A DNA stretch of 64,000 nucleotides, from the NCBI RefSeq assembly GCF_003254395.2, contig NC_037647.1, positions 3,574,350-3,638,349 on the forward strand, given 5' to 3'. This DNA is from Apis mellifera. Lineage: Eukaryota > Arthropoda > Insecta > Hymenoptera > Apidae. This document shows positions 1 through 12,000 of the stretch, piece after piece (the first letter of the stretch is position 1; each line of letters starts with the position of its first letter). The notes under the pieces were generated by a model. The model ran no database searches, had not been told where the DNA came from, and saw only the letters and a list, made by a program, of their open reading frames with translations. The translations under genes and the position numbers were made by a program.

Positions 1-2020
1 ATTTGTATCCCATTTCACACTTCGTTCGATTCTCTTTATACGAAAACTGATTACTCACAGCGGAGCAATTTAAAAAATGTCAACGATATCGATGAATTGA
101 GACATTTTCCACGTCGAATCGTCGCGAAGATTCGCATGGACGTACCGTTATATCGTTTATATATGTTTCGATGTGGTAGGAGCAGATGCAAATACGTGCA
201 TCTATTCATCTGTCGTCAGAATGACGACCACGGGAAAAATCGCAAATAACGGGTTGGCCCTGCACCATAGAAATGTGGGTTATGTGGCCAAAGGAGCAAA
301 AATTTGTATACCAGAAAGAAGGCGGTGCGGTTGAATTGAGCGCCGGGATACTTTTCTATGGATGACACGGCATTTTAACGGGGCATCGAAAAGGACTAAA
401 TTTGGCGTGATCTTGGGACGAAGACATAATGAGTACGCTATATCGAGCATAACTGGACTCCATCGTCGTCCGTCATTTTTTCCCTATTTTTCTCACACTC
501 GAGCTTCCGAGAGAATTCTCGAGAGAATTTTTCAGGATCAAAAGGACTGATTGAATCAAATGGAATCAGTATTGCAAGTAGTAAAAGTTTGAAATAAACT
601 TTTGAACAAAATTTGTACAATTAAAGGATTTGTACAAAAAGGATAAGAAAAGTACGGAAATTACTGTGAAGATAAAGAAACCTTTTGACTACCGTGAAAT
701 AAAGGAGCGTCATGCCGTCTGGGACAAAACTAGCTGGACCAATGATTAACTATTGAATTTAGCCACTCCTTGAAAATGAATCATTAGTCATTGAGTAGAA
801 GAAAACAGCGGGTGTATCTTCCGGTGCCGAGCAATGAAAACTGCCATATGCTGTCCTAACGAGCGCAAACGCAAAAAAGGGATTCATCATATATCAAATG
901 GTCAAAGTTCAAAAGTTATAAATAACTTTCTCTTTGCCCTAAAAATCTTGCAAATTTCTCTTGGCCGCAACGCTTTCGCCGGTTAATTTATGAGCAAAAT
1001 CTCGCGATTTTCTTTTTGACATCGTAAATCATTGCGACACAGAACCCTTTAACTTCGTGAAACACTATTTTGTGAAAATAAGGGTTGTACGAAAAGGTTA
1101 TGCAGAGTAATTTTATGCACTATGTCTATATTGTTAGTATTACACCTCGGTAGGGGGTAAAACGTACAATCGTTTGACAGGGCAATTGCCACTGGCTTTA
1201 GATAGGGTTTCCTAAGAAAAAGGATTTTATGCCAACCGGTAACTGGATTTTTCGACAATACTGAAACAAATAATAACTACGATTGCAAGGATTAATTTAG
1301 CGGGATTCGATTGTTATACGAGATCAAGAAAATGCTGCAATTTGTTTCGCCTCAGGATGCCACGACAGGTAGTTCAGTGGCAAGATCATCATTGGCTACA
1401 ATATATCGTAATATTTTTGTCTTTTGAATCCCGTGCCGGTTGGCATAAAATCAAAATGATAAATAAAATGTTTTAATAAATGTTTCTAATCAAAGAAAGA
1501 TATACCGAAGGAAAATTTTTACCGAAGAATTGAAAGAATTTTGAAAGAATTGAATTTTAAAATTTTAAAATTCAATCCTTTTATTGTTTTCTTTATTGTT
1601 TATTAATGAATAGAATATCAGTTTTTTTTTTATAGATATATGTATTTTAAACGAGTGAAATATAAATTTCAACAATTAATCAAAGTTATTAAATTTAATA
1701 TCTATTTTAAAATTACATAAATATGTATATACATGTATTACATAAATATGTATATTAAATTCTACTACCTTTATCAAACAACCTTCACAGATACTGACGA
1801 AATTGTTATTCCAATTGCGCGATCACAAATATTACTAATTTTCCCGTGTTCATGATTGCGTCTGTGTATAATCACGTGAGCGTGTGCCCTATAAACATTT
1901 TGGGAATAGGAAGTGGTAAACGCGTGCCAGTTCGACCCCCACAGTCATCAGGATCGGCCTCTCCCCACCATTTTCTAAGGAAGTCTCCTCCCTTTGAACC
2001 TTACAAGGGTTGTCCACTAC
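1..2020. other. upstream flank of giant, no gene seen
   Basis: No protein of recognisable family reads through here; the open frames are short and AT-driven. The stretch is the natural place for cis-regulatory elements of the gap gene that starts at about 2.05 kb. GGATTA, the core recognised by Bicoid/Orthodenticle-type homeodomains, occurs at 1289-1294, and a POU octamer ATGCAAAT at 186-193. Single short motifs are expected by chance, so these only mark sites worth testing. A tRNA-like patch near 1.36-1.44 kb was rejected. Confidence 0.5.
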
Positions 2021-2050
2021 TATATAAGCGAAACTACACCCTCATTCGTT
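2021..2050 (+). promoter_or_regulatory. TATA promoter of giant
   Basis: TATATAAG lies at 2021-2028. A transcription start about 25-30 bases downstream would fall near 2046-2055, where the sequence reads TCATTCGTTC (2042-2051). The next strong signal is a CATTAG|GTAAGAG splice donor at 2238/2239, which suits a short untranslated first exon. The exact start base is inferred. Confidence 0.65.
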
Positions 2051-2238
2051 CTAAACGATTTTAACGACTCATACTACAAAGACGTTTTCGAAAAACCGAT
2101 TGTGTGTGTTCGTTAAAAACCGATTTTCTTTCAAACAGTTATCTTTCGAAAATCTTCCTAAAAACACGTACGTTTCCAAACTAGAGACAGTGTGTTGTGA
2201 TATCAGTGACCAGTGTATAACCTTGGATTAATCATTAG
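2050..2238 (+). other. gt: 5' untranslated exon of giant
   Basis: The exon is inferred from the TATA box upstream and the consensus donor after 2238. The following intron, 2239-2742, is AT-rich and ends TCTCTGTTTTAG, ten bases before the ATG at 2753. The exon has no long open frame. It carries the palindrome-like GGATTAATC at 2225-2233, two overlapping GGATTA/TAATCC homeodomain cores just before the donor. Confidence 0.6.
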
Positions 2239-2752
2239 GTAAGAGACATTAGTCGTTTACCACGATAGTTGCTCGATAAACATAAAAGAATTTCAAACTT
2301 GCGTAATTAATGCGGACGCTAATGTCTATTCGATTACCTGCAGTAAAACGGTTTCTGTGTAATTTTCATTGAATGATACGACATCAAACAACACGGTAGA
2401 ACTCAGTGTTATTTGTTTAATAACTAATTGTAAGTTGTTTTAATTAATGTAATAAGTTTTTTTCAAGAATATGTAAATTTATTTATTGTTGGTTACGTTA
2501 ACAATTTTAATTGTTATTATGTATACGCGTGAATACGTTTTATTTATTTGCTAATTTATCACGATTGATATGAATAATATGTATATATAATTATAATATA
2601 TAATTGTATACATATATATTATTAATATCTCGATCGAGATATTCTTCATTAAATGAATTTAAAAATATTTGTATCATTTTATTTTGAAAATGATTTGATA
2701 ATTAAAATAATATTTTAATTTATTCATATTTCTCTGTTTTAGATATTGGAAA

Positions 2753-3694
2753 ATGGAATCTTTCTCCATGCCGTCAATAAACAACGTAAAAATGGAATTT
2801 AATACTCAAGAATTGAATACTGAAACATTTTTTGCCGATGCAATTCTGGATCTTTCTTTCAAGAAACGAAGAACTTCGACTTCGAGCCAACCAAATTCAT
2901 TGGATTCGTATTTAAATTCGCCCGCGAGTAGTACGAAACAAGATCAAACTAATCATGTTTCGGAATCCGAAACCGAAAGGAATAGTCCTTTTGAAGTTCG
3001 TACGTTCATGGTGACACCACCTTCAGAATCTAATTCTCCGACAAAAATCAAGTATGAACCAATTTACGATCATACGGACACGTCGGAGAATAATATCAAA
3101 AATCGACACAGTGATTTGTCCAATTTACCAATGAATATTCCAATTCCAACTATGTTATCGACATTTCTTAATCAAAACAGTGGCACAGTTAAATCGACGG
3201 ACATAATTAATAGTTCCCCTTCATCGTTAACTTGTTCCAATGAATTTGCATTATCCAATACGTCTACGGATAAAGAAAGCAAAAAAGCAGCAAGACCATT
3301 TAAGGCTTATCCAAAAGACCCGTTGTCGCTCACTGTAGGAGCAGTCGAAATGATATATGATCAAAATTCTAATGAGGCTTATTCCGAATTTCGAAAACGA
3401 ATGTTAGAATCGGTTAAAAAATCAAACGAAGGGACTAATGTGAAAATGAGAAGAGTTACAAAGAGTCCTGGATTACCAACGAGTACGGTTGATGAAAAAG
3501 ATGCAGCTTACTGGGAAAGAAGAAGAAGAAATAACGAGGCAGCGAAACGCTCTAGGGACGCTCGAAGAGCAAAAGAAGATGAAATTGCTATCAGAGCAGC
3601 TTTCTTAGAGCAAGAAAATATTAAACTTAAATATGAACTTGTTGCTCTTAGAAACGAAACAGCTAAACTTAGATGTATGGTTTATTCAACGTAA
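2753..3694 (+). CDS. gt: Giant, bZIP gap-gene transcription repressor
   Basis: This 313-aa protein reads in one exon from the ATG in GGAAAATGGAA. Residues 249-306 form a bZIP domain: the basic region has the NNEAAKRSR core at 260-268, followed by leucines exactly every seven residues at 285, 292, 299 and 306. Residues 181-191 (RPFKAYPKDPL) match the segment that Giant shares with PAR-type bZIP factors. They are followed, as in Drosophila Giant, by a YSEFRKR..KMRR stretch at 210-234. LDLS at 32-35 resembles a CtBP-binding motif. Giant is a nuclear repressor that sets segment boundaries in the early embryo; it binds DNA as a dimer. The long serine/threonine/asparagine-rich N-terminus is typical of low-conservation linker. 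The stop codon overlaps a perfect GTAAGT donor (see findings). PAR-domain factors such as Pdp1 are the alternative, but the zipper and C-terminus fit Giant better. Confidence 0.85.
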   Translation: MESFSMPSINNVKMEFNTQELNTETFFADAILDLSFKKRRTSTSSQPNSLDSYLNSPASSTKQDQTNHVSESETERNSPFEVRTFMVTPPSESNSPTKIKYEPIYDHTDTSENNIKNRHSDLSNLPMNIPIPTMLSTFLNQNSGTVKSTDIINSSPSSLTCSNEFALSNTSTDKESKKAARPFKAYPKDPLSLTVGAVEMIYDQNSNEAYSEFRKRMLESVKKSNEGTNVKMRRVTKSPGLPTSTVDEKDAAYWERRRRNNEAAKRSRDARRAKEDEIAIRAAFLEQENIKLKYELVALRNETAKLRCMVYST

Positions 3695-4373
3695 GTTTAG
3701 ATATACTTTATACAAATTTATAGTTAATATTTTATTAGTATTTAAGACTTAAGTTCTTAAAATACTAATATTGAAAATTGACTTTTTTTTAAAAGTACAA
3801 AATATTTGTATCATATAATATGTTATATTTTTTGTAATTTTTTAGTTTTTCAAAATGTCAATACCAAATGTATATTATATATATACATATATATACGTAT
3901 GTATATATATTATGTAAAAAAATATTTTCCTAATATACTATTAAGATTTAAAAGCCTTCAATTTTTGTGTCATTCAATATACGATATTATTATTAATTAA
4001 ATTCATTAGTAAGTTTATAAAGTAACAAACATTATTGTATTTGACTTATTTTTTTATTGAAAATTAATAATTAGTAATACTTAAAATTAAACAATTTTAA
4101 ATAAATTTTATACGTACTCTATAAATATGTTCAATATATTAGAAACAACTCAGGACTAAACTAAACTTAAAGTTTAGTGTACATAATTCTATTGTAATAT
4201 AGCAAATCATAAATATGTAAATAAATGATAAAATTAGATATAAAATAGACATTATTTGTAAGTTTGATTGTATATACAAAGATTATTGTGATATTTAAAA
4301 TATACTTATAATAAAAAAATATTAATTATTATAAAATATTTATGTATATATATATATATATACACTAATATAC
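3695..4373 (+). terminator. 3' UTR and poly(A) region of giant
   Basis: This is AT-rich, non-coding sequence between the convergent stops of giant (3694) and the C2H2 gene (4374). AATAAA signals on the + strand lie at 4100-4105, 4220-4225 and 4310-4315. On the minus strand, TTTATT near 4050 would serve the facing gene. The two 3' UTRs therefore probably overlap. A TA-rich dinucleotide tract occurs at about 4340-4361. Confidence 0.5.
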
Positions 4374-5390
4374 TCATGAAGCTGGTAATGAATCAACCAA
4401 ATCCAACATGCTAGCTGTTTCTAATACATTTTTCTCATTAGTTTGATTTTTAGTAAGTGCTTTCGTATATGATTTTTGAACTTGTCTAGGAATAAAATGT
4501 AATGAGTTCGCTTTTGTAATAATACTTGAAGAATTTAATGAACTAATACTAGAATTTGTTGGTGGTATATTCTTTGCTGCAGCTGCAAACATTTTAGTCT
4601 TTTGATTTTTATTTAATTGTATTTTTTTGGATTTTCGTTCTTTCTTTTCATATTCGAGTTCATCAATATCCATTTTATCTTTTGATTTATCTTTTATACA
4701 ATGTGAAATATTATCAAATCTGAAATTCTTTGGAAATTTATGTACATTGATACAATGATCCTTTCTTTCAAGTGAATTATTAAATTTCAAATCACATTCC
4801 GAAACATAACATTGATACTGAAAAAATGCAAATATTTTTAAATATTTTAATAAAAATAATGTATAATAATTTATAATTACCATTGGTTTCTTCATGGATA
4901 AAACTTGAAAGAAACTATCATGTGTTTCTTGAATATGAATATCTAATAATCTAGGATTTGGCAAAGATTTTTTACATTCTATACAGACATATCGATGATT
5001 GCTATTATAATGCATTTCAAAATCAATCAATGTATGAAATATAGCTTTACAACCAGTAACGTAACAGGGGAATTCTCTTATTCTGAAATTAATAAAGCAT
5101 TTTATTAAACTTAATTATTTTTTCATTCTTCAATTTTTCTTTTTAATTCTTACATTCTACAATTCTACCTATATATTTATAAGGTTAGTTTTATACATAT
5201 TCTAGGTTAGAAAGAACAATAAATAATATATTTAATAAATTTTTAATTACACTTCATGACACAATTCCTCATCATCTTCAACAGTAACACCTTTTCGTTG
5301 AAATATTTTACAAGCATTATACGAATCCTCAAAAAATGAATCGTTAATAGGTCTTAACCCTACACCTATGTTTCGTAAAAATTCTTCCAT
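4374..5390 (-). CDS. C2H2 zinc finger protein, ZNF511 family
   Basis: The proposed join, in minus-strand order, is 5390-5251, 5082-4881, 4817-4374 (786 nt, 261 aa). Both introns have GT...AG borders and the phases agree. Three fingers are visible: C53-C58-H71-H76, C80-C83-H96-H101 and C117-C122-H135-H140. The spacing, the RLLDIHI..HDSFFQ stretch between fingers two and three, and FRFD just after finger three are characteristic of the ZNF511 family as I know it. The C-terminus is lysine-rich then serine/asparagine-rich, and disordered-looking. ZNF511-type proteins are poorly characterised nuclear proteins, so no specific role is claimed. The start ATG at 5390 gives an acidic N-terminus. The second intron (4818-4880) is 63 nt, in phase and without a stop, so a retained-intron form would add 21 residues. 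Confidence 0.85.
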
Positions 5391-6010
5391 TTTTATAACA
5401 TTATAATTATTGAATTTTATAAAAAATATAATGTTATTTCACATTAATGTAATGTTATTTCACATTATACATTTCATAAATTATTTTTTATAAATGTAAA
5501 CACATCTCTAATAACACTAACATCGTGATATATCTGCACTCTAGTGGTGAAATATCTAATTACTTTGACAATAGTCAATATTCGAATCATGATTGTGCAA
5601 TTACACTTATTCTTGAAACATTTTTTCAAAGATATTAATAAAAAAAAATAAGTGTTCAATTTTTAAATACAATAAAATAATATTTCAAAATATTGCAAAA
5701 TGAACATTAAAATATTACTTATTTATTTGCCACACACATATATATAATTTTAACTTATTTATATATATTGTATGTAAATAAATAAATAATTTCACAGAGG
5801 ATGATATGGGATGACAAAGAAACACAAATTCAGAAAAAAAGGAATTGGCAAGTAAGATATATATCTTTGAATTTTACATCTTATACAGCAATCCATTCTT
5901 TTATTAATAATTTAAGATAAAATATCTGCATAATATCCATTAAATAAATCAATAATTTTTACAAAAATAAGGAAAGAAATGTATAAGAATACATTATATA
6001 ATAATAAATA
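5391..6010. other. intergenic, AT-rich
   Basis: This is the spacer between the start of the ZNF511-type gene and the last exon of the minus-strand coiled-coil gene. There are no supported coding regions. Minus-strand AATAAA (plus-strand TTTATT at 5919-5924) lies about 90 bases beyond the coiled-coil gene's stop and could be its poly(A) signal. Confidence 0.5.
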
Positions 6011-9000
6011 TTATTCTACCAATAGACGAGTCTTCAAATTTTCTAAAATTTCTGTCATTTTGTTTTCCAAATCTTTACTCCTTTGCATTTCTTCTCGTTT
6101 ATCCTGTAACATATCATGTTATAGAATATTTTCATTATTGTCATATATTGTAGATTATAAATAGAAAAAGCATATTAAAAAAAATATATTAGATTTCATA
6201 TTAACAAAATTAAAATTTTTTTTTATTTTATAACGAATTTTTATTTTCATTTTCTCATTAAAATTCAATGTTTAATTTACTCATAATTTTTTATACATTA
6301 TTTAATTAATTTATATCACTGAAAAAATCCAATATATTTTTATATATTTGTATTTTTAATAAATAATTCGAATATTCAATTATCAAAATTTCCATGTTTT
6401 TGATACTTCATATCTTTCTTGATTAATTTTATAATAAAAATATCATTTTAATTTTTCCATCCAGATTATAAGGTATGAAATATGATTAAATTTACCTAAG
6501 TACTCATATTTTTTTCTATAAAGTATTTTAGAAAATGTATGTTAAATATAACTTTATAAAAAAATTTCATAAAATTATATCAAAATCCACTTGAAATAAC
6601 TTTTGATTTTAATTAAAATATTGATATTGATTTTAATTACAAATAAACATATTGCATAAATTTAAAAATATCAAATTATTATAAAATACTAGGATAATTG
6701 ATATAACTTATCGATTCGCTGGGACCAATTTGTTCTTGGTGCATTTTCATAGCACCATTCGAATAATTATTCTCTCTGACTTTCACGCTTTTGCTTTCCG
6801 GTTCATTGGAAAATTTCGTCAAACTTTCGTCATAATAATACACGTCCTGTTGCGGTATAGTCAAACCAATTGCTCTTTTATTCTCAATTCTTTTGTTACT
6901 TTCAAAAACTTCGGACAATCTATCGTTTTCTCTTCCATGATTAAAACCATGTATATTTTCATTAAAATCAAAGAAACTATAATTCTCTCTAGGGTCAAAA
7001 ATAATTGGTGGATCAAATTTTTGTTGAACATCTTGCATTATTTGATTTTTATTATTTATTCTGTTTTTATCCTCTACAAAAGGCTCATTTTTTTCAATAT
7101 TATGCTTCAAAGATTCAAAATTTTGAAAAGGCAATGAATTTGGAATTTGCTGTTTCGAAGAATGTTGTATATCGATATTTGGTCGTTCTGTATTTTTATA
7201 ATTATTGTTGGAAATATATTTATAATGTTCGTGAAATTGTGGTGATTCTTTTCCATCGTCATTTTGTTCAAATTTCTTTACTTCTTTTACTTCAGTTTTA
7301 AAATGTGTACGATTCGATCTCTCAATATTTATTGGTTTATTCAATTGTTTCTCAGAAACAATTTTATGTTTATGATCATTCTTAAATCTTTGATAATAAA
7401 TATCTTCGGGAGAGTCATAAGATTTTTGAGTCGAATTACTAAGAATTCTGTTTCTTTCTTGTCTTTCTTCCTTCTTTTTACTAAAAGATTCAGGTTTTTG
7501 ACGAATATTAGGAATTTCTGTACTATCATTATGGTTAAATTTTGCTTGAACAACATTGGTATGAATCGTACTATCTAGAACAAAATCGAATGGTGGTGGC
7601 CATATTTGTAGATCCTTTTGTTCGCCTTCGTGAAGCTGTTTCGGCTTTTCCGGAAGACTTATTATTGGTTTTAAATTCTCCTTTTTTGATCGCCATTTTG
7701 AAATCTTCTTCGTTATTCCTGTCTCCAATACATTATTATCTTTTTTTGATTTTTCCATCGATGACGATTTCTCTTTCGCTTTTCTCAATTCTTCAGGAGC
7801 AGTTAAATATCGAACAGGAACAATTAAAGGCATATATTTACCAAATTCCATTTCTTCGATCGTTCCTCGTTCTTCGAATTGATTTTTGTTATTCGTTTCA
7901 ACATTAGTAAAATATTTTTTCGATGGTTCAAAATCGTTTTCATCCTTCCTCTTGGTATTCGTATCTTCCTCTAGACTATACTCTTCATATTTATTTCTTG
8001 CTGGAATATTCTCCTCTTCTCTTTCATCACTTCTGTCTTCATGTTTCCGATTTTCACGCGGATCTTCCTCCTCTTCCGAGATTTTCTCTTTTGAATTTGG
8101 AAATGGAGAGTTATAAATATCTCTCAATGGCTGATTTCCAAAAAAATTCACGAACCCATCATCAAACAATTCACGATTGTACAAAGGCTCTCCGTAACTA
8201 TTACGCAAATCTTCGGGTCGTCTTTGCTCGTCATCTTCACTCAACGGCAATGGTTCATTGTATTGTATGCTAGTATAATTTTCATTTAATTGAGGCATAT
8301 CTTTTTTATAAACATCATCATTTTCATAATTTTGGTATCCTTCTTCCTCTTCCTCTTCGCTTTCTTCAGGCTTCTTTGTTTTTTCACTCGTGGAATATTC
8401 ACGAATCTTCTCTTCATTCTCTCTTGATTGATCATCTTCCTCCTCTTCCGACTGCTTTCCCTTATCACTTTCTTCCTCTTCTCTTCTACATTCAGAATGT
8501 TGTCCTCCTATTTGCTTTCCTCGTTCATCATATTCTTTTCCTTTCTCTTTATAATTATAATTATCCTCTTTCTGTCGATTTCTATACCATTCTTGTTCCC
8601 TCAATTTTTTAGCCTGTTCCTCTTGCTTACGTTCTAATTCCGCTAATCTATCCTCATACTCCTTCTTCCATCGTGGATTTTCCGTCTGAACTACGACAGT
8701 AGTCGAAGGAGGCTGCGATCGAACATCCATTCCATTTTGAATCGTTTGATTTTGCACGGTTACTTTCTCTGTCAAATTTTTCCTTCTCGTCTGTTGTTCC
8801 TTGCGAACAGGGACGATTGGCGCAGGATACGACAGCATAATATCTTGAGGAGGGATCTCAGGCAGAGGTGGTTGAGGTACAGGCTGCAAATCTGGCTGTG
8901 GGACAACCGGTAGAGGAATTTTGACTACCAGAGGAATTCTTGGATCTACCTGGGGTGACTGTGTTGCCGATGATGTTGCCGACGTTGTTGCAGATGTCGA

Positions 9001-12000
9001 ATTATTATTTCCTCCGTGGAACAATGTCTCGTACTGTTGTAATTGGGTCAGCACGCCAGTTCCATTCCCGAAGTTCACTACACCGGTGAATCTGATAGTT
9101 TCTCGTTGTCTGGGAGCTGCGGTAGTTGATGATGACCCATTCGATTGAGTGGAATTCGCTTGAGTACCGGATGACTGAGTACCTCCCCTTGTCTCGTCCG
9201 ACTCGGTAGCCGGATTGGGCAACGAAGCTATTTGAACAGGGTTTACCGTATAACCAAAAACCTGGGCCAGGCCTGAAAGAATCAGACCTAATGCTCGTTT
9301 GTCCCGCGGATTACTTGCATCTAAAGGTTTCTTCTCCCTCGTTTCTTGGATGCTTGATGATGGGTTCGAAACAGGCTGATTTTTCCAGTCACTCTTCGCC
9401 GACAAAACGAGTGCGGTCAACACGCACAGGTAGCATAGAACGTGAAACATGCTAAGCTTCATTGTCGATGCCTCCTTGGCCACTTTCTGCTAGGAAGTTA
9501 CACTTTATGCATCGAATGATAACGAGGTAGCGAAGTTGGATACCGTGACATTTTCAATAGTTTCTTTGAAACGAACCTTACATATTACGTTGAGACCCTT
9601 CTCGATCTTATTGGCAAATTCTTCTTTTAATTCTAATATCGGTTTCTTTTGAATATGATCAAAATTTGATATGATTCGCAATTAAATTATTATTGGATTT
9701 GGAATTAAATTTCAACGAGGAGGAACATATAAAATAGGAAGACGTGTTTCATCGTGTGATGAAAAGACTAAAGTTAAAGAAGAGTACTTTTGTATCACGA
9801 GAGCCCGCGAGAACTGGACGACCAGTGTCGAAGCTAAGAGTCGTTAAACGAAACGTTAGCTGGCGGGGATAGATTTTTGCATAACATCGGAAAGAAATGT
9901 CGAGTTTCACCTCAATTGCACAGAACCGCTCGTTGATTTGAGACAACTGAAGCGATACGTCGTAATGGGAAAGGAAGTATTGCACAGAAATCGGATGATA
10001 AATAGGATGAGTTGCAATAAATTTGATGCGGACACGAGATAATTATAAATAAATAAATATGAGCTGAATTCTTTTGATAAAAGAAAATATAATATTTTTG
10101 AGCTTGAAAGAATAAGAGGAAGAAAGGAAGAGGAGATATAATGGATTTGAGGATATATACAGGTAAAAATTTTAAATTCTAAAATTCTAAAAGTTCTAAA
10201 ATCCTCAAATTTTATAATTTTAAAATTCTAAAAATTTAGGTGTCTAAAATTATATTTTCATTTACACCAAATCATCAAACTCATCATTTATCCTTTACAC
10301 GTATAGTTAATGCTCGTCGATTTGTGTATCTGCATTTAATGCATATTGGAAAATATTCTTAAAATTATTTAACTAAACTAGCTAATTCTTCTAACAAAAT
10401 GATTTATGATATTTTGCATATGCACTGAATCATATGATATTATCTTAATATTATCTTTCTTTGAAGATTGAAAACGATAGAAATCAATTTCTTTTGAACC
10501 AAGTTCTTTTTCACCTTTTCTGTTTTATTATATATTATTTACTATCTATCATGTAACATAGAAAACCAATTAATTAAAAAATACAGACCAACTCAATTGA
10601 TTTCTATAGAGCAAATAAAAATAAAACTATTTCTTATATACAAAATTCCTGTTTCGCAAAATAAAATAAATCAACTTACAGTAAGTAATGAAACTATTCG
10701 AACGAAAGTTATTATAATAAAAATATTCTAAATCAATCGATTCAGAAAAATGAAATGGTTCCGCGTGTAACCTAAGCTCATTTACAGTCATTGGATCCAG
10801 TATGTTTTATACTTATCAAATATTATATTACAATAGATAACGATTATATCACTGTTCAATAATCTAAGTTTAGATATTTGCTTGACCACACTTTCTTAAG
10901 TATGTCGATTATGTCACTTGTTCTCCACTCGGAGAAAGTTCGAGCAAACGGTGTCGCTATTCGATTTCCTGGACCGGTGTGATAAAATCACCTTATAGAG
11001 CCTATTATACCAAGGAAGAGGAAAAAATTAACGACATGAGTTTTCAACGGAATAAGAATTGGTGGTAGAAGGTTCAAATCTTTATGTAATCGAGTTCCTG
11101 TTGTTTCGTTCGACTCCTCGAATAGTCGATTCGCTTCAAATGCGTTTTCGATCGACCATCGCATTTATTAATTAAGTTAATAATTTAATCATCTCATCAG
11201 ATTAATGAGATATACACATATACATCTTTCGAGAACGTTCTCAGGTATTGAATATTCGTCTCATTATCTCGATTCTTTCGTAAACAATAGCGGATGACAA
11301 ACATTATAGTAGCTAGTGCATTTTACAATCGACGAAATTACCGTGAAATTGTTAGGATACATGCGATGATGATTGTTTAGATTGCGCTTGATTATTAGTT
11401 AGATAAAGATACTTTTAACTTTGGAAAAGATATATTTTAGTGAATAGAAATATATGTTTTTTTTTATCAACTTATGAAAGAAATTGATTTAATTGATTTT
11501 AAGGGAGAAGAAAAATCTTCCTTTCTGAACAATGTTTATATAAATGAAATTAGAATTCTTTGAATTATATTTCTTCTATTCCAAATATTTCTAATGAATA
11601 TATAAAATAAATAAATAAGAATCGAATAGCCTGTAAATAAATATTTTCCACAAGAAACTAAAATTTTTTTCTGAAATTCAATGGTAATCTCCATAATCAA
11701 TGACCAAAACAATAAAACCAGATTTCGATTACATGATATTTCTATTGGAATTCTGTGCTTTCGTTTCTCAATCCAGATGAATCTATTATCGATGCAACTC
11801 GTTACGAGATGCAATGATTCCATAGATGGAAAGCGTATCAGAGACTAGTTTGTTCGTTAGAAAATGTGGATCCAGAATTGAGTATATATAACCTGACAAG
11901 CAAATTCCAAAGTGTATTGGGTATAAAAGTACTGTTCATTCTATGGATCACACAGTTAGTTGTCAGTCAAGCTTAACATGAATTTTCTGGTAAGGATAAT

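Noticed and set aside
1358..1440. tRNA-like patch (GGTAGTTCAGTGG A-box, TTTTGAATCCC B-box-like)
   Set aside because: The acceptor stem and anticodon arm do not pair and the T-arm lacks the GGTTC consensus; at most a decayed tRNA-derived fragment.
6730..8637. Plus-strand open frames opposite the acidic protein
   Set aside because: They are shadows of the Glu/Lys-rich minus-strand codons, giving Phe/Leu/Ser-rich nonsense.
9463..9483. N-terminal extension MAKEAST of the acidic protein
   Set aside because: It would need a GTG start; the ATG at 9462 opens directly on the signal peptide.
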